Source: Trichosphaerium sp. ATCC 40318
Lineage: Eukaryota > Discosea > Flabellinia > Trichosidae
Length of the DNA: 64,000 nt
NCBI GenBank assembly: GCA_038496445.1
Contig: JALMLS010000061.1
Coordinates: 92,434-156,433, forward strand
Direction: 5' to 3'
Below, in pieces: positions 23,024 through 33,202 of this stretch (its first letter is position 1; the number at the start of each line of letters is the position of its first letter). Position numbers and translations under genes: made by a program. A model generated the notes under the pieces. That model saw nothing but the letters and a program-made list of their open reading frames with translations, searched no databases and was not told the origin of the DNA.

Positions 23024-23962
23024 ATGTCTACAAACAGTGCACAAGCAAGCATTTTGGGCTTCTCAACAGAGATATTAGCTATTATTTTACGCGAAACCAC
23101 TAAAGAGCGATTTGCAGCTTGTCAAACATGCCATCGTTTTGCAGCTGTCATTCACGACATAGTTGGTTACGAAAGCGTTACTATTTCGACGCTAGACCAA
23201 GCAAAAGCTCTATTACAGCATTCAAGTGCTCTATTGCACACAAAAATCAACATAATCGGCGAATCCTCGAAGACAATTGTCAAAGAATTTGCTGGTGTTC
23301 GGAACATTAACGTGGGAAGCACTAATGTAGCAGATGAAGGAATCATTACTCTTTCTGGGGTTCATACTATTGATCTTAGTTTCAATACGACGGTCACGGA
23401 TAAAGGCATTAAAGCTCTTTCTGGTGTTCACACCATCAATCTTGATCGCTGCGTCTTAGCAACAGATGAAGGGATCAAAGCACTTTGTGGAGTTCATACT
23501 ATTAACCTATCACACCTTAAAATTACAGATGAAGGGATCAAAGAGCTTGCAGGTGTTCACAACGTTAATCTTTGCTACACCAATGTTACAGATGAAGGCA
23601 TCAAAGCACTCAAAGGTGTACATACTATCAACCTTTCAAATTGTCCAAGCATTACAAATGAAGGTATCAAAGCTCTCCAAGGTGTTCATAAGATTAACCT
23701 TAGTCGAAATTTCTATATAACTGATGATGGTGTCAAATCACTTTCAGGTGTTCATACCATTGACCTTAGTTTTACTTCCGTTACAGATGAAGGTATAAAT
23801 GCACTAAATGGTGTCAGTGACATAAACATTGGTATGACTAAAGTCACAGATGATGGTGTTAAAGCACTAGAAGGTCTACACTCAATTACAATTTTTGGCA
23901 CTGGTGTTACAGATGTTTGCAGGGCTGAATTGAAGCTAAATGGAGTTGAAATTGAAGACTAA
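23024..23962 (+). CDS. F-box/LRR protein (outer copy, left arm)
   Basis: The N-terminal F-box is FSTEILAIILRETTKERF followed by AACQTCHRFAAVIHDIVG. About ten leucine-rich repeats of 22-23 residues follow, with consensus V-T-D-E-G-I-K-A-L-x-G-V-H-T-I-N-L-S (cysteine-containing F-box LRR type), and a short cap ending VEIED. F-box proteins recruit targets to SCF ubiquitin ligases; target unknown. The frame is open from 22877, but ATG 23024 (MSTNSAQASILGFSTEIL) puts the F-box near the N-terminus as in the paralogue at 54822, so I prefer it; the longer start would add a hydrophobic stretch. The 3' part is repeated almost identically, inverted, at 63469-64000. It directly abuts the broken sulfatase. 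Confidence 0.85.
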   Translation: MSTNSAQASILGFSTEILAIILRETTKERFAACQTCHRFAAVIHDIVGYESVTISTLDQAKALLQHSSALLHTKINIIGESSKTIVKEFAGVRNINVGSTNVADEGIITLSGVHTIDLSFNTTVTDKGIKALSGVHTINLDRCVLATDEGIKALCGVHTINLSHLKITDEGIKELAGVHNVNLCYTNVTDEGIKALKGVHTINLSNCPSITNEGIKALQGVHKINLSRNFYITDDGVKSLSGVHTIDLSFTSVTDEGINALNGVSDINIGMTKVTDDGVKALEGLHSITIFGTGVTDVCRAELKLNGVEIED

Positions 23963-24106
23963 GTCATACAACTTCCAAAGAAAGTGTTAAAAACTCATTT
24001 CATCCATTTGGATAAAAGAAAGCTTACCTCAAAATCACTTCTTAATTAAACACGTGATGACTGGGTAGCGTCTTACTTGCCTTATGTAATAAAGTAGTTG
24101 AGGTTT

Positions 24107-24520
24107 TTATTGCAGAATTATTGCGTCAAAGGCCACGAGATCATTTTCTTTGAGGTTTTTTGGGACATTACAATCGTTATTAACACAAGCAATAGAGTTT
24201 TTTACATCATTAGCTACTGTTGGATAGCGCTCAATTAGTATCTCGATGAATCGTTCAATTGTTGTCTAATCATGTAGTCAAACACACGTGCGAAAATGCA
24301 AACAAGTTCAAGGTCTTACTTTGTGTGGAACTTCAAGGCGTAATTCTTCTACATTCTCCTCATTGGGGTGATTACGGAATACATAGCGTACTGTTATCGT
24401 CTAAAACTCAACCGTTAACAATATATTTATAACCATAAAGGGACCTACCCCGTGGGGTTTATGCGGTTTTGTTGAACCATGTAGCTTTGTTCCAGCCTTT
24501 CCAGATGTAAAATGCATCAT
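24107..24520 (-). CDS. MoaD/ThiS-like beta-grasp protein without C-terminal Gly-Gly (left arm)
   Basis: Three exons on the minus strand give about 103 residues. A Gly/Lys/His-rich leader (MMHFTSGKAGTKLHGSTKPH) precedes a beta-grasp pattern: ITVRYVFRNHPNEENVEELR, LEVPHKTTIERFIEILIERY, PTVANDVKNSIACVNNDCNV, PKNLKENDLVAFDAIILQ. The order of strand, E-x-L-x-L-E-V-P, helix with ERYP, S-I-A-C-V-N, and L-K-E-N-D-L-V-A-F is that of the MoaD/MOCS2A molybdopterin-synthase small subunit. MoaD-type sulfur carriers must end in Gly-Gly; this ends IILQ in both arms. It is therefore either a derived, non-carrier ubiquitin-like protein or has an unseen last exon. It is divergent from kinase A. Confidence 0.6.
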
Positions 24521-24787
24521 AAACTATCAACGGTTAGTATATTACACTTGTAGTACCACAACACACCATGTTTGTATTCACCGCGTTGTACACAATCAAA
24601 CACAGAAAAACGCGCTTAATGTTGAGTCAAAGTCAGTGTCTTGACATGCGAAGAGCATGTCACATTCAATAAGCCAACTAGGGTACAGGTGTCGCAATGC
24701 AAATACTTCCACAATACGCCTAAGGCGTTTGTAAGCGAGAGATTTAAAACAGTTGACTGTTGTTTTTAAACGGATTGCCAAAAGCGT

Positions 24788-26789
24788 ATGTTCCCTGTAC
24801 CTTTTGATGACAAGCTATCTCAGACTCATTTACCAACGTTTGACGAAAATGCGGCTCTAGGATTTAATAAGGGCATTGATTCATACTACGCTGAACCAAC
24901 AGTGCGTTATATGGTAGTTACGTTTATCGTTAATGACTATTATTACAGAATCAAAACACAAACAGCCCGCTAATATCACCAAGACGCACCCCTGATACTA
25001 TATGGACGACCAATACAGAGAAATTTTCGTTAGATTCCATACCGCGCAATAAAGGTAAAAAACAAATTACATTTAACTTCTAAACGTACCTAGTTATCCC
25101 ATCAGGCGAAATAACCTTACACGGAACAATAGGAAGCGGTTTTTTTGGCGCAGTTTCCAAGTACGTTTAAAAAATGATAAAACTAAGATCTGTCATTACC
25201 ATTCAACGCAAGAGGCGTATTAATACGCAAAAGGGGTATGTGGCGTGGCAGAAAAGTAGCTGTAAAGAAAATAACGCGTCAAACATTCAGGAAGTTATCA
25301 TCGGTAGATCTATTCGGTAAAGAGATAAAGATATGGTCTATACTTGACAACCAGTACATTGTTGCATTTCTTGGTATTTGTATTAATGCACAAGACCACT
25401 ACATAGTGACAGAATGTACGTCATCCAACTGGTAACACCTTGAGATACCGAAACTCGTTTTTGACGGTCTAAGAACACCAATTTTTTAGAAAACTGAAAA
25501 AATTCTTGATATCTGCTGAAATACGATTTGAAGATTAGAGACACTCACAAAACTAAACCACTAAGCGCCAGAGAATTTTTTTCACAAACACAGTTTTTTT
25601 TCTTGGATTGTTCTTTGTGTTTTCGAACTACTTCGACGTTGAACCCACACTGGGGCACAGTTACAAGAAAATATATGACAGTGATTCTTTACCTTTTCTT
25701 AGTGCCTTTGGCTTATTCTAATTTTTAGATATGGACGGTGGTAACCTCCAAGATTTCGTCCTACAGCAAGGTGGATTACTTACAGTACAAAGAATCCTTA
25801 GTTTTGCAAAGTCTATGGCAGCAGGTATTTTTTTGTTCTGTCGCCACAAAACACCTTTTTGTTTGGTTACTATACCTATGTATTCATTTATTTCTTAAGG
25901 CGTAGCATACCTTCATGGACATACACCATCGATCATTCATCGTGATTTGACGCCTAATAACGTGTTGGTAGGCAACACTTTTTTTTCTCTTTTATTCCTA
26001 TTTTTTTTGATTTTTATTCTCTCGGTTTTCTTCTTCTTGTCGTCTTACTATCTATTTTGTAGCTGGATAGTAACTTTATTAATTGCAAAGTTGCTGATTT
26101 TGGGTTGTCTCGGTTTAAAAACCCACAAGGACTAATGAGCGCTGCTGTTGGTAGTTTAGGTGAGTTTATACATGATTAATTATTTTTTCTTGTTTTGTTA
26201 AAATTAACACCCTCAAAATACTTTGTGATTGACTGAACTAACAATCAACGTACACATAAATACTCGCATTATGTAATAATACGGTTTACATTGAACTCAA
26301 TTAATACCTAAACTTCACTTAGTGTAGTCGTTTTCTAGAATTTTTTTTTACATTTTTTTGACTTTTTATTTTTGTGCCTTTCTGAACGATTTAACCGTTA
26401 CAATATTCCTCAAGTTACTCAAATAAATACTTACCCAAACTTAGTATATATGGCACCAGAAATTTATAAAGGGGAGCGGTATAATGAAAAAGCTGATGTT
26501 TACAGTTTCGCCATCATTTTATGGTTTTTATTCAGTACGTGATTGTATGGTTTCTGCTTCTCTAGCCATAGTGCTCACGTGATTTTTTATAGGCAAAACA
26601 CAACCTCATGTTTTTCATAATGTATCTTCTGACTTATTCGCTTCACTTGCCGCAATGGAACAGCAAAGGCCTTCCTTGAAACGAGTTGAGATGGCTCAGT
26701 GTTGGAAAAACTTAATAAGGGCGAGTTGGAATCCTGATTTTAATCAACGCCCATCGTTTGTTGAAATTTTAAACCTTATCAACCGGTGA
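24788..26789 (+). CDS. TKL-type protein kinase A (left arm)
   Basis: Many short introns. The N-terminus ([18 protein letters not shown]) has no recognised domain. The kinase starts [20 protein letters not shown], with GSGFFG as the glycine loop. It has VAVKKI (ATP-site Lys), [42 protein letters not shown] (catalytic loop), [35 protein letters not shown], and [18 protein letters not shown] before the stop at 26787-26789. All catalytic motifs are present. The F-x-A-I-I-L-W and R-P-S-F motifs and the short activation loop place it with tyrosine-kinase-like kinases, common in amoebae, with Ser/Thr or dual specificity. It is divergent from the MoaD-like gene. The mirrored copy is at 60667-62665. 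No inactivating change seen. Confidence 0.88.
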
Positions 26790-27076
26790 CTGTGGATTTT
26801 TTGAAACAAGTAAAAAAGGGTCTGAATGAACACTCGAGTGTAAATTTGTAGCAAAAAAAAGAAAAAAAAAAAAGGTAGCAAAAAATAAAATGCATTGTAA
26901 ATTAACAAGCAGTAGTAAGGGTTTATTGTGGGAATTTATCTTCCTGATTCTCTTAGATAATGAAGGAAAGTAAACTGACAAGTATAACCATAATTGAAGG
27001 AAAGTTGAATGACCCAGATTAGCACTAAAAAAAGATAAACAATAATCCCAAGTTTTAGTTCGTTATTACTTGGAAC

Positions 27077-27439
27077 CTACACTTTTTCATCCCTAAGAGT
27101 TTGTTTTATGGGAGGTAGTACGTAAATAAAACAGTCTTTATTGTTAACGTGAACTAACTCACTGTGATGAACACAACCTAGCTCAAAATATGGATTATCG
27201 ATATTCAGGTCAATTCCGATGATAGTTTTTTTCTCATGTATATTTGGAATTATCTGGCTAAAACCCAACTGTTAGCTGGTTGTAGGCGTTAAATACCACC
27301 TTTGCGTGTAATCCAAGGCACTAAATAGTTTATTGGGTTTGTCTGATTGCTAAAATTAAGACTTCTATTCTCACGTGTGATGACTTTCTATAATATACTG
27401 AATCATTGCGATTCCCACTTTTAAAGAGTTGTCTATCAT
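27077..27439 (-). CDS. small conserved protein of unknown function (left arm)
   Basis: ATG 27439-27437 gives MIDNSLK..GIAMIQ, then one or two very short introns, then NQTNPINY and the final block IIPNIHEKKTIIGIDLNID, NPYFELGCVHHSELVHVNNK, DCFIYVLPPIKQTL, stop at 27077. Both arms keep the long final frame open despite a 3-bp indel (SELVHV here, SEYVVRV on the right), which suggests coding constraint. The exact junction before the final exon is not settled. No family recognised; a compact beta-rich domain is likely. Confidence 0.5.
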
Positions 27440-27845
27440 AATACGCTCTAATTTGTTTTTGGGTAGAAGGGTATTACCAAGAAGGGTTATAGTTTCGGGC
27501 CTTGGAAGAAAACTCGCACTTTGAATGTCACAAAAATAATCGGGCTGTCATTGAGAATTCGAAGGAAATTTAATAGACGCGTAATCAGCTTTTTACTCTT
27601 GTGTGGCCAAAGGGTAGCCAATTGGTACAAGTGGTAATTCGCTTGAGAGGTCTTTAGTGTACAATGAACATAACAAGGAAATTAACACAAAACACGCCAT
27701 TTGCAATTGTGGTACAATATTCTTTTAGTACTTCTTAACTATGTACAAGGCGCCAGTGACATTCTCCTGGAGTGCAATGACTTATAAGAGTTTTATTTAA
27801 TATGTTTGATTACATTTGATTGAGATACGTATATTTATATACCTC

Positions 27846-30470
27846 CTAATTGAACAAGTACTTGATTGCCTTGTCTAAATCTCCATCACTTACAAATAAA
27901 GCTTCTTTTGCTTTTGATTCACTAAATCCAAGCTCTATCAATTTTTGTATACTATCTCTAGTAGCACGACGTGGTGGATTGTTTGAATAAGACTGGTTTC
28001 TAGCATTGGTTGTTGTACTGAATTTAGAAGTTCTTCTTGATCCAGTTTGTCGTTCAGGTTTCCTTGCTGAAGTAGTACTGAACTTAGACGTTCTCCCCCT
28101 TGGTCCTGTTTGTCTTACAGTTTTCTGTATCTTTATGCTCTCCCACTTTCTTTGTTTTTTCTGTCTAGTACTATACTTAGACTTACGTTCTCTGTTACCT
28201 AATAGAAATTACTAACGAATACCACGGGCTAAGATCCTCGCAGTAAAAAATTGTTGGGCGTATTTTTAGTGGTTAACGCTCTATTTGAGCATGGCGTTTC
28301 ATTTGGAAAAAAGCTGACTTAACACTGATATGGACTACTCGTATTCGTAGTATTTCATAACCGCTTGATCATGATAAAAGTATCTTTTGATTGAAAAAAA
28401 AAAAAGCTCTAAAACCAACTTACTTGAACATTGTGAAAGACGTGATCCGGTGGTATTCATCTGCTCGATTTTTTTTAGAACCTCAACAATACTACTAAAT
28501 GTTGGTCTTTCTGTTGGTTGACTATCCCAACAATCTTGAGCCAAGTAGGCTAGTTCTGATACGTCATCCTTATCCCAAATTTCGTCGGGGAAAGACGGCC
28601 TTTTAGCTTGCATTACACGACGTCTTTAATAATTAATAAGTTAATTAACCTCCGTTTTATTCTAAAAGTATTGTCGTACGCTAGGTCTGTTTTATCTATG
28701 ATATCCTTCCACGCGCGCTCAGAGCATATAAGCTCGTAGCATAGTATACCAAAAGCATATACATCCGCCCTAGCGAACAAGGTTAGTTATTTCTTGAGTG
28801 CTGCGTTCTCTTGCACGTACATTTGCCAATCTTTGATTGTTACTTTACCTGGAGTATCAGGGAATAAGGCATGTACTTCTGGAGCCATGTATCTTGACAG
28901 AGATTTAAAAAAAGTACTAGAAGTGAAAAGAAAGGCGGGTTTTTTTAGAATAAAAACATGGGACATACATTGGTGTACCCATGCCTGAACGGGTGACATT
29001 AATTGATCTGCCTCCAATACTTCTTTGTACAGTAGCTCTTTCATTCGCTGATGATACAGAAGAAAGCTTACTAATACCAGTTGTACCACAAATTCTTGAA
29101 AGCCCAAAATCTAATATTTTCACATTTGATCCAGCGTATACCATAACCTAACAAATAGGTCATTTACTTTACATACATATAACCGTAGGTCTTACATTTT
29201 CTGCTTTTAAATCTCTATGAGATCCATTCACTTTATGTATATACTCCATACCAAGAGCAATACCCTGTAAAATCTTCAACCTTCTTTCAAAAAACTTCGG
29301 CTAAAAATAACACCAGTTAGCAGTTTACTCTCCGTTGAACACGGCCACAAGGCGGTGCGTTTAAAATCAAGGAATTGTGATTTCAAACACATGTGAGCGC
29401 TTATTATTTGGGTCACAGATGCGTACCTGAAAAGCATTGCGTATTATAAAGTCCGTTAAAGATTTATCCGTGTCTTCTGGAAACTCAATAATTTTTGCCA
29501 AATCATTGCCAGGAATATATTGCGTTACAATACCCAATACCTTCCTTGATACACCTCTAATATTGACATCACCTAAATTATACGTCAAAAATAATAACAT
29601 GATTTAAAAAAAAACCTCAGCGGCACTGATCACGTGATATAATTATAAAATTTGTCAAATCTTCAAACGCACCATTTATGTAGCCAAGGAATTTTACAAT
29701 ATTTTCGTGATGTAGGGACTTCAATGTTATAACCTCTCTATGAAATAAAGCAGCATCATCCCCTTTTGCATCAACAGCAGCATTTCCTTTAAGTATCTTT
29801 ACAGCGACTGGCTCACCAGCAAACATCGCTAGATACACCTCTACAAAAAGAACACAAAATTAATCAAAAAAATGTATCTAACGAAAGAAGCGCATGTTAC
29901 TATCTTACCTCCGTATACACCACTACCAAGGCATGCTTCATTATCGTACTTTGATATAAGCTTGTTTGTGGGAATATACTATTGAAGATAAAGCAGTTTA
30001 GAATACACAAAGTAAACTTTTTTCTTTTTTTTTTTTTTCCAAGTCGTACCTTAACGCCTGCGTCTTTTAGTGCTTGCAGTTCCCTCTCGAACTTCTCCTC
30101 GCTCTTTTCTACACGTTCTTTGACCTCTTTATTCACTTTCTCTCTTCGTTGACGCGCTTCATTTGAATTTATTTTTTCTTGCTCTAATATACGCTTTTCA
30201 ACCTCTGCTTGAAGTTTTTCGCTTTAATAGAAACGTTAGACTCGATGTCAGTTGTACGCATGTAAAAAACTCACCGATGCTCTTCTTTCCAAGCCTTACG
30301 GTTATTTTCGTGGTTTTGCTGCATTAACGCTATCATTTGGTTCATCTGTAACGAAATCAGTTACATATTTATTATTGCTTAGTTCAAACCTGCTGTTGTT
30401 GTTGTTGCATCATTGCCTGTATAATAGGCGACATGTCAGGAGCCGATGGGCTTGAAAAAAGACCTCCCAT
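27846..30470 (-). CDS. TKL-type protein kinase B with myristoylation signal, coiled coil and UBA domain (left arm)
   Basis: Minus strand from ATG 30470. The N-terminus MGGLFSSPSAPDMSP fits an N-myristoylation signal (Gly2, Ser6). A glutamine run and a charged coiled coil follow (QNHENNRKAWKEEHR; ERVEKSEEKFERELQALKD). The kinase domain has VYLAMFAGEPVAVKILKG (ATP Lys), LKSLHHENIVKFLGY, HRDLKAEN (catalytic loop), VKILDFGLSRICGTTGI, MAPEVHALFPDTPG, ADVYAFGILCYELICSERAW and DSQPTERPTFSSIVEVL. After a 220-bp intron holding a dispersed element comes a basic, Ser/Thr-rich tail and a C-terminal UBA domain, DSIQKLIELGFSESKAREAL plus DGDLDKAIKYLFN. UBA domains bind ubiquitin. Expected location is the inner membrane surface (inference). 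Intact. Confidence 0.88.
28268..28379 (+). repeat. dispersed MITE-like element, copy 2 (in kinase B intron)
   Basis: A copy of the 6642-6769 element in the same orientation, inside the intron before the UBA-bearing exon of kinase B. It adds a near-palindrome ACTACTCGTATTCGTAGT, of which copy 1 has only part. Confidence 0.75.
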
Positions 30471-31096
30471 CGTATAATATGTTGTAAACTGTTCGTAACA
30501 CTATATAATATACTAAACTCGTAGTTCCTTTCCAAAGGAACTCGACGTTAAGTCAGGAACAAACCGAAGCAGAACAATTCACTTAAAGTTCCGGATTTGC
30601 CTGCTGTTGAATTGCGTCTACAAATGCTGTTAAAAAAAGAGCTCATTTTTGCGTAATGTTTTATCACGTGATGTATTTGAAGTCAACAGAGCCAGATTAT
30701 GTATGCACTCCACTTTTAAAACAAATTATTTATGCTCTTTAAAATACTTTTATGCGATTGATGCTTCGTGTAATAATAGTCGCACATGGTGTGAACAACC
30801 TTATTCAAGCTTAATGTATTCACTTATGTGATGTAGTCTACAATGACTCTAAAAAATAGTTTAAATTAGAGTTTTGGACTATGATTAAAAACTCGGCATT
30901 TTTGAAAATAATATTGTGCTACAGAGTTAAGTCGTTTTATACTTTTCACACTTGGTATACAGTGTTAAATAAAGCGTTTAAGCCTATGTGGAACGTACAT
31001 AATATAGCTCCAATTCACAGCTGAAACTGAATCAGTGGTACTCTTGTTTTGGGTTTGTTCTTTAGTTTAGTTCAAATGTGTGACAATAGAGCCTGT
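30471..31096. other. intergenic, left arm
   Basis: About 0.6 kb upstream of kinase B, mirrored at 56335-56960. A 60-codon frame at 30649-30831 is identical in both arms but that follows from the recent duplication. No domain pattern; probably promoter and flank. Confidence 0.5.
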
Positions 31097-31315
31097 CAGC
31101 GCCTTTATGCCTTCACCTGTTATTGCATAGCACTTAAGTAAAGAAATAGTGTACACCAACTAATGCTTTAACACCTTCATCAGTTACATAGCTACAATTT
31201 CTCAAGCGGATTCTGTGCACTCCTGCCAAAGCCTTCAAACAGTCATCTGTTACATAATAACACCCTTATAATATTATTGTACACCAGCCAACGCTGAAAG
31301 GCCTTCATAGCTCAC
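31097..31315 (-). pseudogene. decayed F-box/LRR gene fragment (left arm)
   Basis: Minus-strand reading gives two or three LRRs of the local family (TDDCLKALAGVHRIRLRNC, then VTDEGVKALVGVH) interrupted by stops and frame changes and lacking an F-box. Mirrored at 56116-56334 in the same decayed state, so it was already broken before the arms duplicated. Confidence 0.75.
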
Positions 31316-31614
31316 ACACAAGCAAGAAAGCATAGACCAGGTGCATCAGTAAAGAATCACTTTGTAGTGAATGTATGTTTGTGTGACGAAACCATGGTAT
31401 CACAAAAACCGGTAATAGTAGATTATACCTTAACAACCGCTTGGTAACAAATAAAAGCCCACACCAACAAATAATTAACAAGTTTTGATAACAACTGTCT
31501 TGGAGTTGACCTATTGACTAGAAGATTAATAACAATCCGATTTTTATTTGGTCATTGGATAAAAACATGGACGTTAAACTACTCAACACAGCTACAACAG
31601 TTTATTTTATTTGC

Positions 31615-32278
31615 TTATGAATACTTTCCATAAAGTACCCTTAACCCTGATGTACTCCAGCCCTTCATCTCTCCTGTGGGTTTGCCATTGATGTAATTAC
31701 ATTGTATTTGTAATTGGCCATTTTCATGCCATTTATTCCACTCTCCTTCTCGATTACTGTTGATATACTTACCTTGGGCCAGCAATTGGCCGTTTTCATA
31801 CCATAGCTTGTACTCTCCTTCAAGTTTGCCATTGATGTAATTACATTGTGTTTGCAACTGGCCATTGTCATGCCACTGTTTTGACTCTCCGTGTCTTAGA
31901 CCATTCTTGTATGATTCTTTCCAAAACACAACACCATTACCATGCCAACGCACATCCTGTCCATTCACTACACCATGGTCCCATTTTCGCTGTTGTAGGA
32001 GTACATAACATTCTTGAAGAAGGGTATATCGCTTCCATTTGCCATGTTTATTAAATGATTCATCGAAACGTATTACCACTGTTTTCGTTGACAATAGAGG
32101 CCATTTAATAAACATTTCAGGATCTGTATCTATTATTTCAAGTTGTAACTCTACTGGAAGGTCTAATACATTCCGAACAATCCTCGCACTTGAATTTCGC
32201 TAGTATCACCATTAAAAAAAAAAAGCACGTGCAATATTCCAAAGGAGATGTCATCGAGCGTACTTGTTTCTTTGACAT
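31615..32278 (-). CDS. F-box-like protein with YwqK/MORN_2 repeats (left arm)
   Basis: Exon 1 (ATG 32278, MSKKQ) joins in phase over a GTACGC...ACTAG intron to RNSSARIVRNVLDLPVELQL, the F-box-like head, then EIIDTDPEMFIKWPLLSTKT and FNKHGKWKRYTLLQECYVLL. Five or so repeats follow: NGVVFWKESYKNGLRHGE, SKQWHDNGQLQTQCNYINGK, LWYENGQLLAQGKYINSNRE, NKWHENGQLQIQCNYINGK, and a final TGEMKGWSTSGLRVLY. The protein is shorter than the 20159 paralogue, about 197 residues. Differences from the right copy are few (e.g. KWDHGV versus KWHRGV, STSGL versus STAGL). Function is inferred as for the paralogue. Confidence 0.82.
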
Positions 32279-32606
32279 TTATTCGTTATTGTAAGGCCAC
32301 TATTACGTACAGGAACCTTTAAAATAAGTATATTTTCTTCTAGTGGGATGAAAACCGTTAATTTAGTCCGTCGTTTGTTGGAGTAAAAGGCGTGACTGTC
32401 ATTTATTTGGGTCAAACACAGTAAAAACGTGATGACATATTAGAATACTGAGAAAACCAGCGGTAAAAGGGTCAATCCGCATCATACTGTTTTGTGCACA
32501 ACTCAAATGTCTAGTAAAACCAATTCAGAACCCGTTTATCATAGGTACTAGTGCTAACATATAACACTTCTCGTTACCCTCTAAATAACATTGTAGTACA
32601 GAAGCA

Positions 32607-33102
32607 ATGCTGGTTGACTTGCCTACAGAGATTTTAGCTTATATTTTGTCTAAAACAACAACAACAGCGCAATTTTCAGCTTGCCAGACATGAAGGTATC
32701 AAGGCACTCAAAGGTGTTCACACTATTAGTCTTGGTGGCACTGCAGTAACAGATGAAGGTATCATAGCACTCAAAGGCATTCATACTATTAACCTTGGTG
32801 AAACTTCAGTGACAGACAAAGGTCTCAAAGCACTCAAAGGTGTTCATACTATTGATCTTTCTGGTTGTAAAAAAGTAACCGATGAAGGTATCAAGGCACT
32901 CAAAGGTGTTCATAATATCAACATTGAAAGTACTGAAGTTACAGATGACGGAATCAAAGAACTTGCTGGAGTTCACACAATCAATCTTTCATTTACCTCT
33001 GTAACAGATAAAGGTGTAAAAGCTCTTGCTGGAGCGCATAGCATTAAGCTTTGTGGGTGCGATAACATTACAAACTTAGGTAAAGACCTTACAGAAGTTT
33101 AA
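32607..33102 (+). pseudogene. F-box/LRR gene with internal deletion (inner copy, left arm)
   Basis: The ATG at 32607 starts MLVDLPTEILAYILSKTTTT then AQFSACQT, the same F-box as the right copy at 54822. Directly after CQT the sequence jumps to LRR coding in another frame, producing an immediate TGA. The LRR part is then open to 33102 (GVHTISLGGTAVTDEGI, ETSVTDKGLKALKGVHTIDL, SGCKKVTDEGIKALKGVHNI, ending DLTEV). So the F-box core and first repeats were lost by a deletion that also shifted frame, while the C-terminal repeats, missing in the right copy, survive. Confidence 0.85.
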
Positions 33103-33202
33103 ACAACATGATCTTTTGTAAAGCATAGCAACTGACATTCTCTTTCTAGCAAACAATTTACCACTGAAATTTTTTGTAAAGGCTCCAGCCTAAAAAGAAC
33201 AT

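Larger units (their letters stand above)
22865..33102 (+). repeat. left arm of a large inverted duplication
   Basis: From about 23431 to 33000 this region is matched in reverse complement by 54440-64000. Gene by gene: LRR 3' end, MoaD-like, kinase A, small protein, kinase B, LRR relic, YwqK gene and inner F-box/LRR all recur in mirrored order. Coordinates pair as x and about 87,431-x at both ends, shifting by up to about 32 in between, so only small indels separate the arms. The right arm runs off the window, so the outer limit is unknown; the block edge at the broken sulfatase (about 22865) is inferred. Confidence 0.95.

Noticed and set aside
23328-23900. LRR coding repeats as a DNA tandem array
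   Set aside because: Explained by leucine-rich repeats in one open frame; conservation follows codon positions.
24596-24781. 61-codon minus frame upstream of kinase A
   Set aside because: Broken by a 10-bp insertion in the mirrored arm near 62770, with no domain pattern; more likely promoter DNA between two divergent genes.
30649-30831. 60-codon frame identical in both arms (also 56598-56780)
   Set aside because: Identity follows from recent duplication; no domain, splice or start support beyond an ATG.
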